Positions 26,404-35,401 of a stretch of 64,000 nt of DNA are shown here, piece by piece. The position numbers and the translations under genes are program-made. Where the stretch lies: NCBI GenBank assembly GCA_016218085.1, contig JACREY010000020.1, positions 1 to 64,000 of the forward strand. The letters run 5' to 3'. The notes under the pieces are model-generated. The model worked only from the letters and a program-made list of their open reading frames with translations, did not search any database and was not told the DNA's origin. The first letter of the stretch is position 1. Every line of letters begins with the position of its first letter. The stretch is from Ignavibacteriota bacterium. Its GTDB lineage: Bacteria; Bacteroidota; Ignavibacteria; Tepidaquicellales; Tepidaquicellaceae.

Positions 26404-27453
26404 ATGAAGTTATGCCCCTATTGCGGCAAATCAATTGTCCGGCACGCGCTTGTCTGTAAGCATTGCGGAGAATGGCTCGAAGACATCAGCGACTACCTGG
26501 TGAAGAGAGGCAGTATTTACGCTCATACAGACAGCATGGTAATTAATAATTCCTCAAAAGCGAATCAGCCTGCAGAAAAGAAATCAAACTGCGTATTCTG
26601 CGAATCCGAAAAAGTATTAAGTCAAAAGGAAATACTGGAAAAAAGATATATTTGCTCATCTTGCGGGAAAAAGAATCTGATTACAGGTAAATATGTCGAA
26701 GACATATTAAGAAATATACCAATAGGCTGGGGATGGCTAATATTGACTGCTTATTTTATTTTTTCGATACAGAGATATATTGGTACACTTGATGATGAAG
26801 TTCAGATGGGAATAACATTCGGTTTATCGCTATCTGTACTTCTTGCATTATATTTTTCTACCAGGTGGTATTTGCTAAAAATCAGGTTTGTAAAAAAGAG
26901 AAATCTGCAAAAAATATACAACGCTTCAATTGCTTCCGGTTTTTTAAGTATAATAGGTTCAGCATTTTTTATTTTCGCATTTCACTTTGCATATCCCCTG
27001 ACCGGTTTGCAGACAGACAAGAAGTTTTCGGATGAGAAAATATTTTATTTCAAAGCAAAAATATCAGAGCTTGCGGAAAAGCAGAAAGGTCTGAATGAAA
27101 TTATTTCAAAGCCGCATTTCAATAAAAAAGAGTCCGTTAAGAATTCGGGACTTCTGGATGAATACATAACACTGAACAACGACGAGAAAAAATACACGGA
27201 CAGTATTTTCAGGACGTTAGAGGAAAGCGAGTATTATTCCGAAAAAATATCCGACAAGAAAAAAATCAAGGATGCAAATCTCGTAGGGAATAAAATAATT
27301 GTTTACAGGATAATGTCTGCAAGAAACCTGAAACATTATTATCTGACGGGAGATAACAATGCACTGAAAGCGGTTGAAGAATTGAATTCCGAAATATATA
27401 AATTAACCAGGGATTATTCTGTAAAATTTGAGGACTTATTTAATACCGATTAA
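26404..27453 (+). CDS. Double zinc-ribbon membrane protein of unknown function
   Basis: 349 residues. Two zinc ribbons open the protein: Cys4, 7, 18, 21 (CPYCGKS...CKHCGEW) and Cys63, 66, 84, 87 (CVFCESE...CSSCGKK). Three to four membrane helices follow (about 106-122, 134-152 and 178-200). A charged, helical C-terminal part of ~140 residues (Lys/Glu-rich, coiled-coil-like) ends the chain. It resembles zinc-ribbon membrane proteins in general but no named family was recognised. The ribbons would be cytoplasmic if the N-terminus is inside. Isolated gene. Confidence 0.75.
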   Translation: MKLCPYCGKSIVRHALVCKHCGEWLEDISDYLVKRGSIYAHTDSMVINNSSKANQPAEKKSNCVFCESEKVLSQKEILEKRYICSSCGKKNLITGKYVEDILRNIPIGWGWLILTAYFIFSIQRYIGTLDDEVQMGITFGLSLSVLLALYFSTRWYLLKIRFVKKRNLQKIYNASIASGFLSIIGSAFFIFAFHFAYPLTGLQTDKKFSDEKIFYFKAKISELAEKQKGLNEIISKPHFNKKESVKNSGLLDEYITLNNDEKKYTDSIFRTLEESEYYSEKISDKKKIKDANLVGNKIIVYRIMSARNLKHYYLTGDNNALKAVEELNSEIYKLTRDYSVKFEDLFNTD

Positions 27454-27675
27454 ACATAATTTTTGATTAGGAATTCAACTGTCAATTAATACCTAATTAA
27501 GAAAAAAACTTTTCTGATTACAGAAAAAAATCGTGCTGCCAATCGTTCGGCATTATCTCATATTTAAACCTTTAACATCAAGCTAAAATTACATACATTT
27601 GCATTAAAATCCATTTTTTTTACTCAAAAAATGGTTGTACGGAAGATAATATTATAAAATATAATACAATAAAAA

Positions 27676-29073
27676 ATGACCGAACAAATTAAAAGAGCAT
27701 TAAATGATTCAAAGGCAGCCCGCTGGACAGCACTGCTTATTGTAGCCTTCACAATGTTTGCTGGTTATTATCTTGCAGACGTCATGTCACCCCTTCAGCA
27801 AATGCTCGAAGAGCAGCTTCAATGGAGTGCATCAGATTACGGCTGGTACACAGGCGCATACGGCTGGTTCAACGTATTTCTTTTCTTTCTGATATTCGGA
27901 GGAATTATACTTGATAAGATGGGAGTAAGGTTTACAGGTCTTATGTCGGCAGCAGTAATGGTAATTGGTGCAGGGATAAAATACTGGGCAATTTCCACAA
28001 ATACTTTTACGGGTGAATGGACGATAATCTGGACATTTCCTGCGCAGGTATGGATGGCGGCATTGGGCTATGCAATATTCGGTGTAGGGGTTGAAGTTGC
28101 AGGAATTACTGTTTCAAAGGTTATTGTAAAATGGTTTACCGGGCACGAACTTGCACTGGCTATGGGTCTTCAGCTTGCAATTGCAAGGCTCGGAACAGCG
28201 CTTGCACTTTCAACATCCGTTCCGATTGCAAGGGCTTTCGGGCATGTATCATCACCTGTTCTAATTTGTCTTCTGATGCTCTGCATCGGTTTTCTTGCAT
28301 TTTTTGTGTATACGTTTAATGACAAGCGTCTTGAAAAATCAATTGCTGATTTAAAAGTTAATAATAAGCAGGAGGATGAATCAGATGAAGAGTTCAAGAT
28401 AAAAGATATTGGTTTTATAATAAAAAATAAGGGCTGGTGGTATATTTCAATTTTATGCGCATTATTCTATTCTGCGGTTTTTCCGTTCCTTAAATATGCA
28501 ACAGCTCTGATGATTAACAAATTCGGTGTAAATGAAAATCTGGCTGGAATAATTCCCGGTCTTTTACCCTTCGGAACAATTCTACTCACACCGGTATTCG
28601 GAAGCATGTATGATAAAAAGGGAAAAGGCGCATCGATTATGATTTTTGGCTCAATATTAATCATCATAGTACATTTGCTTTTTGCAGTTCCGCTGCTTAA
28701 TAATTACATAGTTGCGATAGTTCTTATGATGGTACTCGGAATCGGCTTCTCGCTTGTCCCGTCAGCTATGTGGCCTTCGGTACCGAAGATTATTCCTGCA
28801 AAGCAGCTCGGCTCTGCATATGCGCTTATATTCTACGTGCAGAATATAGTTGCCTTGATGTCAGTGCCTGCATTAATCGGATGGGTTCTGGATAAATATT
28901 GTGTTGTAGGTACAACATTAGTTGAAGGAAAGGAAGTAGCAAATTACAATTATACTGTTCCGATGCTAATGTTCACTGCATTCGGAGTACTCGGTTTGGT
29001 TTTTGCTTTCCTGCTTAAAATAGAGGACAAGAAAAAAGGTTACGGTCTTGAACTTCCAAATATAAAAAGTTAA
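27676..29073 (+). CDS. MFS transporter of unknown substrate
   Basis: 465 residues with 12 predicted helices. Seen are the MFS loop GGIILDKMGVRFTG and the mid-protein counterpart GSMYDKKGKGASIM, and a charged central cytoplasmic loop (KVNNKQEDESDEEFKIKD). Helix 5 carries ALAMGLQLAIARLGTALALS. It resembles organic-anion/sugar-phosphate-like MFS carriers but cannot be assigned further. It ends before a 14-bp hairpin, so it is probably not co-transcribed with the sugar importer that follows. Confidence 0.85.
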   Translation: MTEQIKRALNDSKAARWTALLIVAFTMFAGYYLADVMSPLQQMLEEQLQWSASDYGWYTGAYGWFNVFLFFLIFGGIILDKMGVRFTGLMSAAVMVIGAGIKYWAISTNTFTGEWTIIWTFPAQVWMAALGYAIFGVGVEVAGITVSKVIVKWFTGHELALAMGLQLAIARLGTALALSTSVPIARAFGHVSSPVLICLLMLCIGFLAFFVYTFNDKRLEKSIADLKVNNKQEDESDEEFKIKDIGFIIKNKGWWYISILCALFYSAVFPFLKYATALMINKFGVNENLAGIIPGLLPFGTILLTPVFGSMYDKKGKGASIMIFGSILIIIVHLLFAVPLLNNYIVAIVLMMVLGIGFSLVPSAMWPSVPKIIPAKQLGSAYALIFYVQNIVALMSVPALIGWVLDKYCVVGTTLVEGKEVANYNYTVPMLMFTAFGVLGLVFAFLLKIEDKKKGYGLELPNIKS

Positions 29074-29096
29074 TTAGTTATTGATTGTAAAATTAA

Positions 29097-29130
29097 ATTC
29101 AGGCGGATTAAGGTTATAATCCGCCTGAAT
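29097..29130 (+). terminator. Strong hairpin separating MFS gene from the glycan operon
   Basis: A perfect 14-bp stem ATTCAGGCGGATTA/TAATCCGCCTGAAT with a 6-nt loop is followed by ATTAAAATATTTTT. It lies 23 bp after the MFS stop and 14 bp before the sugar importer ATG. It could terminate the upstream unit or control entry into the N-glycan operon. Confidence 0.75.
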
Positions 29131-29144
29131 ATTAAAATATTTTT

Positions 29145-30524
29145 ATGGAAAATAATTCTACTGCCTCTCGATACACATCCTCGCTAGCGGTAATGATTTC
29201 ACTCTTCTTCATGTGGGGATTTATAACAAGTTTAAATGATGTTCTTACTCCGTTTTTAAAGGGGGTTTTCGAGCTTTCTCATTTCGAAGCGAACCTTGTG
29301 CAGTTTGCATTTTTCGGGGCTTATTTTATCGGTTCGATGATTTATTTTATATCATCTGTAACGATAGGTGACCCGATTGCGAGGATGGGATATAAAAACG
29401 GAATAGTATTAGGACTGATATTATCAGCAACCGGTTGTTTCCTCTTTTATCCTTCGGCTCATTACCAGTCATTCGGTTTTTTTCTTGGCGCGCTGTCTTG
29501 TATAAGCTTCGGACTTACCATTCTGCAGATTGCCGCGAATCCATATGTGGCGCTGCTTGGCAAGCCCGAAACAGCATCCAGCAGGCTTAACCTGGCGCAG
29601 GGATTCAATTCATTCGGACATACGATTGCGCCTGTGATAGGGGGCTTTCTGATTTTTAAATTTTTCCTGACTTCGGATAATCCCGGTGCGAATTCTGTCA
29701 AAGTACCTTACCTTATTTTCGGGGGAGCATTTTTACTGCTGGCGCTTTTCATTGCATTTGTTCATCTGCCGGCATTCACAGGACACGAAAAAATAGAAAA
29801 AAAACCTGAGGCTCTGAAGCATAGAAATCTTTTCTGGGGGATTTTTGCAATTTTCTTTTATGTTGGTGCTGAGGTTTCGATAGGAAGCAATCTTGTTGCT
29901 TACCTCAAGCTTCCCGATATTGCGGGACTTGCAGAAGCTGATGCGAGCAGGTATCTGGCATTTTACTGGGGCGGTGCAATGATAGGCAGGTTTATGGGTT
30001 CGATTTCATTGAGCGAGACAAAGGGAGTAAAAAAATATCTTTCCATGATGGCAGTAGCGATAGTTTTATTTGCGATAATTTTTCTCATAACAAAAATAGA
30101 GTTAGGGCTTGTTTGGTATTTCCTGATTTTTCTTGTAGTGAATTATTTTGCATTCATTCTGGGTAAATCTCTTCCTGCAAGAACACTAACGATTTTTTCT
30201 GTGTTTGTGATGGCATTGCTTCTGGTCGGGATTTTCGGAAGCGGAAAGCTTGCAATGTGGTCGATGCTCGGAATAGGAATGTTTAACTCGATTATGTGGT
30301 CGAATATTTTCACGCTTGCAATCGATAAGCTGGGGAAATACACTTCGCAAGGTTCATCTCTGCTGGTTATGATGATAGTAGGCGGGGCAATACTTCCGCT
30401 TCTGCAGGGAGCACTGGCAGATGCAACAAACGTGCATTATTCGCTCTTCGTGCCTTTGCTCGCTTACCTGTACCTGATATTTTACGGTGTTAAAGGATAT
30501 AAAATAAATTCTGCTGAAAATTAA
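29145..30524 (+). CDS. FucP/NagP-type sugar:H+ symporter (FHS family MFS)
   Basis: 459 residues with 12 helices. The start MISLFFMWGFITSLNDVLTP is the hallmark of the fucose/glucose/galactose:H+ symporter family, which includes the GlcNAc carrier NagP. ILQIAANPYVALLG and SRLNLAQGFNSFGHTIAP are further family motifs. It imports a monosaccharide across the inner membrane. As the first gene of a unit with a ROK kinase, a hexosaminidase, glycosylasparaginase and PNGase F homologue, GlcNAc or mannose is the likely cargo (inference). 13 bp to the next gene. Confidence 0.9.
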   Translation: MENNSTASRYTSSLAVMISLFFMWGFITSLNDVLTPFLKGVFELSHFEANLVQFAFFGAYFIGSMIYFISSVTIGDPIARMGYKNGIVLGLILSATGCFLFYPSAHYQSFGFFLGALSCISFGLTILQIAANPYVALLGKPETASSRLNLAQGFNSFGHTIAPVIGGFLIFKFFLTSDNPGANSVKVPYLIFGGAFLLLALFIAFVHLPAFTGHEKIEKKPEALKHRNLFWGIFAIFFYVGAEVSIGSNLVAYLKLPDIAGLAEADASRYLAFYWGGAMIGRFMGSISLSETKGVKKYLSMMAVAIVLFAIIFLITKIELGLVWYFLIFLVVNYFAFILGKSLPARTLTIFSVFVMALLLVGIFGSGKLAMWSMLGIGMFNSIMWSNIFTLAIDKLGKYTSQGSSLLVMMIVGGAILPLLQGALADATNVHYSLFVPLLAYLYLIFYGVKGYKINSAEN

Positions 30525-30537
30525 AATTATACAATAA

Positions 30538-31488
30538 ATGGATTTAGCAATCGGAATAGATATCGGAGGAACAAACACTGTTTTCGGACTTGTTGACAGG
30601 GAAGGCAACTGCATTGCAGAGGGTTCGATTAAAACCGACAGGCACGAAGACGTAAAAGAATTTGTGAAAGAGCTGTCCGATGAACTGAATAAAATAATTG
30701 CAGGGCTTGATAATGAATTTGATATTAAAGGAATCGGAATAGGGGCACCGAACGGAAATTACTTTAAAGGGACAGTGGAGTTTGCTCCGAATTTAAGATG
30801 GAAAGGTGTAATAAATTTTGCTGAATTATTTAAAGAACATTTCAGCTTTCCCGTGATACTAACCAACGATGCCAATGCTGCTGCAATCGGCGAAATGATT
30901 TACGGAGCTGCAAAGGGAATGAAGGATTTTGTTATCGTAACTCTGGGCACGGGACTTGGAAGCGGATTTGTTGCAAACGGCGAGATGATTTACGGGCACG
31001 ACGGGTTTGCAGGAGAGCTCGGGCACACGATAGTTTTTCACGACGGCAGGCAGTGCGGATGCGGCAGGAAAGGATGCCTGGAACAGTATGCATCGGCAAC
31101 GGGGATAGTAAAGACGGTGCTGGAGATGCTGGAGTCTACTGAAGAAGACAGCATTTTGAAAAACTACAAGCCCGAAGAAATAACATCAAAGCTGATTTAC
31201 GAAGCCGTTCAGCAGGGTGATATCGTGGCAATGGAAGCATTTGATTTTACAGGGAGAGTACTTGGGTTTGCACTGGCAAACACGGTTGCTCTTACGAGTC
31301 CTGAAGCAATAATCCTTTTCGGTGGACTTGCGCTCGCGGGAGAATATATTTTTAAGCCGACCAAGATGTACATGGAATATTACATGCTTAATATTTTCAA
31401 AAATAAAGTCAAACTGCTACCGTCCAAAATAGTCGGTAAGAATGCAGCTGTGCTTGGAGCCAGTGCTCTTGTCTGGAAAAATTCTTAA
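30538..31488 (+). CDS. ROK family sugar kinase (glucokinase/GlcNAc kinase type)
   Basis: 316 residues. The ATP-binding motif IGIDIGGTNT with Asp8, catalytic Asp111 in LTNDANAAAIGE, the sugar-contacting GELGH (Glu160, His163), and the zinc cluster CGCGRKGCLE (His163 with Cys173, 175, 180) are all present. It phosphorylates a hexose at O6 in the cytosol. ROK kinases use glucose, GlcNAc, ManNAc or mannose. The position 13 bp after a FucP/NagP-type importer and 14 bp before a GH20 gene favours GlcNAc or mannose released from N-glycans. Confidence 0.92.
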   Translation: MDLAIGIDIGGTNTVFGLVDREGNCIAEGSIKTDRHEDVKEFVKELSDELNKIIAGLDNEFDIKGIGIGAPNGNYFKGTVEFAPNLRWKGVINFAELFKEHFSFPVILTNDANAAAIGEMIYGAAKGMKDFVIVTLGTGLGSGFVANGEMIYGHDGFAGELGHTIVFHDGRQCGCGRKGCLEQYASATGIVKTVLEMLESTEEDSILKNYKPEEITSKLIYEAVQQGDIVAMEAFDFTGRVLGFALANTVALTSPEAIILFGGLALAGEYIFKPTKMYMEYYMLNIFKNKVKLLPSKIVGKNAAVLGASALVWKNS

Positions 31489-31502
31489 TAAAATAAATAA
31501 CA

Positions 31503-33776
31503 ATGAATAGTTTTAAGAAATTTTTTTTTGTTTTACTTTTAGTTGTTTTACCATCCTTCGTATATCCGCAAAATCCATGCATTATACCAGATCCGGTTAA
31601 ATTCGAATTAAAGGCGGGCAGTTTTGAGATAAATGAAAATACAGTGATTTCGGCAAACTGCGAAGAAGCATTTAATGATGCGGTAATTTTCAAGAAATAT
31701 ATAAAAGATTTATATGGATTGAATCTCAGGCTGGAAAATTCCAGAAGGAGAAGCAACTGCATATACATCGAATATGTTGTCCGTGCTGACATTCCCGAGG
31801 GTAGTTATGAATTGAATGTAAACCAGTTCGGTGTTGAAATTTCGGGAATGACTTATTATCACGGGTTACAGTCGCTCAAGCAGATGATTTTGAAAGCAAA
31901 AGGAACATTGATTGTTCCTAATCTTTATATCCTCGATTATCCGCGTTACAGTTACAGGGGAATGCATCTTGATGTATGCAGGCATTTTTTCCCGAAGGAT
32001 TTTGTGAAGAGGTACATTGATTTTCTAGCGATGTACAAAATGAATTATTTTCACTGGCACCTGACAGATGACCAGGCCTGGAGAATAGAAATTAAAAAAT
32101 ATCCGAAACTGACTGAAATCGGTGCGTGGAGAAAGGGAGTATTGACCGGCAGGTATAAAGATGTGTCAAGAGCAACCGATACCGTGAATTACGGAGGATA
32201 TTTCACGCAGGATGATGTCAGGGAAATTGTGAAGTATGCAGAGGAAAGGCATATCACCGTCATTCCCGAAATTGAGATGCCCGGACATTCGCTTGCGGCG
32301 CTAACAGGCTATCCCGAATATTCCTGCACAGGCGGGCCATTCGAGGTTGCCAGGGAGTGGGGAGTATTCGATGATATCTTCTGTCCGAAGGAAGAAACAT
32401 TTAAATTTCTGGAAGATGTCTTATCTGAGGTGGCAGAACTATTTCCGGGGAGATACATTCATATAGGCGGTGATGAAGCGCCGAAGGACAGATGGAAGAA
32501 TTGCAAGCATTGTCAGGAATTAATTAAGAAGGAAGGATTGAAGGATGAACACGAATTGCAAAGCTATTTTATTAAAAGAATAGAAAAATTTTTAAATTCA
32601 AAAGGCAAGGCGATAATAGGCTGGGATGAAATACTGGATGGCGGTCTTGCGCCAAATGCTACAGTAATGTCCTGGCGGGGAACGGAAGGCGGGATAGAGG
32701 CGGCGAAACAGAATCATAATGTAATTATGACTCCCGGCGAGTACTGTTACTTTGACCATTACCAGTCGGATCCAAGGAATGAACCGATTGCTATAGGCGG
32801 ATACACAACTTTAGAAAAAGTTTATTCATTCGAGCCGACACCTAAGGAACTGACTGAAGAACAACAGAAATATATTCTCGGGGCGCAGGCAAATGTCTGG
32901 ACGGAATATATAATTGAGCCCATGAATGTCGAGTACATGGTGTTTCCAAGGATTTGCGCCTTGTCAGAAGTGCTGTGGACACCGGCCGGTAAAAAGAACA
33001 ACACAGATTTCAAGGACAGGCTAAAAAGCCATTTCAAACTGCTTGATTTGCTCAAGATAAATTATTCTAAAGCCGTATATGATTTATCAGTAAAGTATTC
33101 ACAGCCGATAGATAAAAAAGGAATTGGAATAGAAGTCAATGCACCGTTTTCAAATTCGGAAATCTATTATACAACTGACGGAAGCGAGCCGGATTTAAAA
33201 TCAATTAAATATTCAGGGATATTTTCTGTGCTGAATTCGTGCACGATTAAAACTGCATATTTTGAAAATGGTAATAAGCAGGGGAATACATTTGTGCAGG
33301 AATTTAATATTAATTTGGCAACCGGCCAGAATATAACTCTGGTGACGCAACCGAGAAAAAGATACAGCGTAGGAGGGGCATTTTCTCTTGTGGACGGAAT
33401 AACCGGCAGGTTACCGTGGAGCGGAAGGGACTGGCTGGGATTTCTCGGAGATGATTTAAATGCAACAATAGAACTGAAGCAGGCAGAAGAAATATCGAAA
33501 GTAGTTGTCGATGTTTTGAATTCAGAGCAGAACTGGATATATCTGCCGAAAGAAATTGAAGTTTTTGTATCTACTGACGGAATAAAATTCGAATCAGTTA
33601 AGAAAGTTGAATGGAATTATATAAATAAATATGAAAGAAGCGTAGAGCTTACTTTTGATAAAGTGAAAACGAAATATGTAAAAGTTATTGCAAGAAATTT
33701 CGGAAAGATTCCTGCAGGCAATCCCGGTGAGGGAACCGATGCCTGGCTGTTTGTGGATGAAATATCAATTGAATAA
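31503..33776 (+). CDS. GH20 beta-N-acetylhexosaminidase with CHB and discoidin-like C-terminal modules
   Basis: 757 residues. A signal peptide precedes the GH20b domain (~30-140) and the GH20 barrel (~145-490) with SYRGMHLDVCRHFF, HWHLTDDQAWRIEIK and the catalytic Asp324-Glu325 pair in HIGGDEAPKDRW. These serve substrate-assisted removal of terminal beta-GlcNAc/GalNAc. After the barrel comes a chitobiase C-terminal-type segment (IYYTTDGSEPDLKS, ~550-600) and an F5/8-type discoidin-like module (~620-757, ending FVDEISIE). The GH92 enzyme further right has the same pair. The enzyme is predicted to act in the periplasm or at the surface on N-glycan GlcNAc. Confidence 0.95.
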   Translation: MNSFKKFFFVLLLVVLPSFVYPQNPCIIPDPVKFELKAGSFEINENTVISANCEEAFNDAVIFKKYIKDLYGLNLRLENSRRRSNCIYIEYVVRADIPEGSYELNVNQFGVEISGMTYYHGLQSLKQMILKAKGTLIVPNLYILDYPRYSYRGMHLDVCRHFFPKDFVKRYIDFLAMYKMNYFHWHLTDDQAWRIEIKKYPKLTEIGAWRKGVLTGRYKDVSRATDTVNYGGYFTQDDVREIVKYAEERHITVIPEIEMPGHSLAALTGYPEYSCTGGPFEVAREWGVFDDIFCPKEETFKFLEDVLSEVAELFPGRYIHIGGDEAPKDRWKNCKHCQELIKKEGLKDEHELQSYFIKRIEKFLNSKGKAIIGWDEILDGGLAPNATVMSWRGTEGGIEAAKQNHNVIMTPGEYCYFDHYQSDPRNEPIAIGGYTTLEKVYSFEPTPKELTEEQQKYILGAQANVWTEYIIEPMNVEYMVFPRICALSEVLWTPAGKKNNTDFKDRLKSHFKLLDLLKINYSKAVYDLSVKYSQPIDKKGIGIEVNAPFSNSEIYYTTDGSEPDLKSIKYSGIFSVLNSCTIKTAYFENGNKQGNTFVQEFNINLATGQNITLVTQPRKRYSVGGAFSLVDGITGRLPWSGRDWLGFLGDDLNATIELKQAEEISKVVVDVLNSEQNWIYLPKEIEVFVSTDGIKFESVKKVEWNYINKYERSVELTFDKVKTKYVKVIARNFGKIPAGNPGEGTDAWLFVDEISIE

Positions 33777-33792
33777 TTAAATATAAATAATT

Positions 33793-34773
33793 ATGCAAAG
33801 TAGAAGACAATTCATCAAAATTTCCGCTTTGACGGGGGCATTGCTTCCTTTCTTAAAAGTTAAGGGATTCGGTAAGTCAGTTTCAGGCAGAAAAGGAGCT
33901 AAGCCGATTGTGCTTTCGACGTGGCATTTCGGAGTGCCTGCTAACGAAGAAGCATGGAAGGTACTGAACAGCGGTGGATGGGCTCTGGACGCAGTGGAAG
34001 CGGGCGTTAGGATTCCGGAAGGGGATCCGAAAGTAATGTCAGTAGGATATGGCGGACTTCCCGACAGGGACGGACACGTGACGCTCGATGCCTGTATTAT
34101 GGATGAAAACCTGAATTGCGGCTCTGTGGCATTTCTCGAAAATATAATGCATCCAATTTCAGTGGCAAGGCTCGTGATGGAAAAGACTCCTCATATAATG
34201 ATAGTGGGTGAAGGCGCATATCAATTTGCAATTCAACAGGGTTTTAAGAAAGAAAATCTTCTAACACCTGAGGCAGAAAAAGTTTGGAAAGAGTGGATGA
34301 AAAATTCGGGATATAAGCCGAAAATTGATGATGCAAATCACGATACAATCGGTATGATTGCACTTGATTCTGGCGGAAGACTTTGCGGAGCCTGCACTAC
34401 AAGCGGTTTAAGCTGGAAGATTCACGGAAGGGTTGGTGATTCCCCGATAATCGGTGCAGGTCTTTATGTCGACGGAGAAGTCGGTGCGGCTACATCTACA
34501 GGAATCGGCGAAGAAGTTATTCGAATTTCCGGTACACATCTCGTAGTGGAATTGATGAGGCAGGGAAGGACTCCTCAGGAAGCCTGCGAGGAAGCTGTAA
34601 ATCGAGTTGTTAAAAATAAAAGGAATAAAATTGATTCTGATTTTCAGGTCGGATTTCTTGCATTAAATAAAGACGGAGAATACGGTGCTTATGCAGTTAA
34701 CAAGGGTTTTCAGTATGCCGTCTATTCAAAAGAGGAAAATAATATTTTAAAGGATTCGAAAAGCCACATTTAA
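33793..34773 (+). CDS. Glycosylasparaginase (N4-(beta-GlcNAc)-asparaginase), Tat-exported
   Basis: 326 residues. The enzyme splits the GlcNAc-Asn bond left after glycoprotein digestion, giving Asp and GlcNAc-amine. It is an Ntn hydrolase. Self-cleavage is expected between Asp184 and Thr185 in ANHDTIGMIA, freeing Thr185 as nucleophile. HGRVGDSPIIGAGLY and the GAATSTGIGEE stretch line the site, and SVGYGGLPDRDG is the family motif of the alpha chain. The N-terminus SRRQFIKISALTGALLPF is a twin-arginine (Tat) signal, so the folded precursor is exported. It lies 16 bp after the GH20 gene and 4 bp before cutC. Confidence 0.93.
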   Translation: MQSRRQFIKISALTGALLPFLKVKGFGKSVSGRKGAKPIVLSTWHFGVPANEEAWKVLNSGGWALDAVEAGVRIPEGDPKVMSVGYGGLPDRDGHVTLDACIMDENLNCGSVAFLENIMHPISVARLVMEKTPHIMIVGEGAYQFAIQQGFKKENLLTPEAEKVWKEWMKNSGYKPKIDDANHDTIGMIALDSGGRLCGACTTSGLSWKIHGRVGDSPIIGAGLYVDGEVGAATSTGIGEEVIRISGTHLVVELMRQGRTPQEACEEAVNRVVKNKRNKIDSDFQVGFLALNKDGEYGAYAVNKGFQYAVYSKEENNILKDSKSHI

Positions 34774-34777
34774 TACA

Positions 34778-35401
34778 ATGATTGTTAAATATGAAATTGC
34801 TTGTTTCGATTTTGAGTCGGCAATGCTTGCCCAGAAAGCAGGTGCAGACAGGGTAGAGCTTTGTTCCAATCAGCCTGAAGGCGGAGTTACTCCATCTTAC
34901 GGATTAATTGACCTTGCAAGAAAAAATCTTCATATTGATTTAAATGTTATAATTCGTCCGCGCGGAGGGAATTTCGTTTATACTGATTCTGAACTGAACA
35001 TTATGGAAAACGATATTCTGGTTTGCAAGGAGCTTGGAATAAACGGAGTTGTATTCGGAGTATTGAATGAAGATAAGACGATTGATAAAACTGTAAACTC
35101 TGAATTAGTACAGATTGCATCTCCGTTGGCAACAACATTTCACCGCGCATTTGACGAAACTCCCGATGCAATGAAAGCACTGGAAGATGTGATTGACTGC
35201 GGGTTTACAAGGATTCTTACCTCCGGGCAAAAAATATCGGCAATAGAGGGAACAAAACTTATTTCCGGACTAATTGAAGCCGCCGGACAAAAAATAATCA
35301 TAATGCCGGGCGGAGGCATAAGGAAAGAAAATATAAAAGAATTAATACAAATTACAAAAGCCAAAGAATACCATTCATCATCGACGGGGATAATAAAATG
35401 A
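34778..35401 (+). CDS. cutC: CutC family TIM-barrel protein
   Basis: 207 residues, a little shorter than E. coli CutC (about 250). Family motifs are clear: EIACFDFESAMLAQKAGADRVELC at the start, NVIIRPRGGNFVYTDSE, FHRAFDETPD, RILTSGQ, and GGGIRKENI. CutC was named for copper homeostasis, but its biochemical role is uncertain. Here it sits 4 bp after glycosylasparaginase and overlaps the PNGase F-like start by 4 bp (ATGA), and no copper gene is in view. This context suggests a role in the sugar or amino-sugar chemistry of the locus (inference). Confidence 0.9.
   Translation: MIVKYEIACFDFESAMLAQKAGADRVELCSNQPEGGVTPSYGLIDLARKNLHIDLNVIIRPRGGNFVYTDSELNIMENDILVCKELGINGVVFGVLNEDKTIDKTVNSELVQIASPLATTFHRAFDETPDAMKALEDVIDCGFTRILTSGQKISAIEGTKLISGLIEAAGQKIIIMPGGGIRKENIKELIQITKAKEYHSSSTGIIK

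Noticed and set aside
27611-27634. Terminator CCATTTTTT/AAAAAATGG before the MFS gene
   Set aside because: The stem is almost all A-T and no T run follows, so it is not counted as a terminator.
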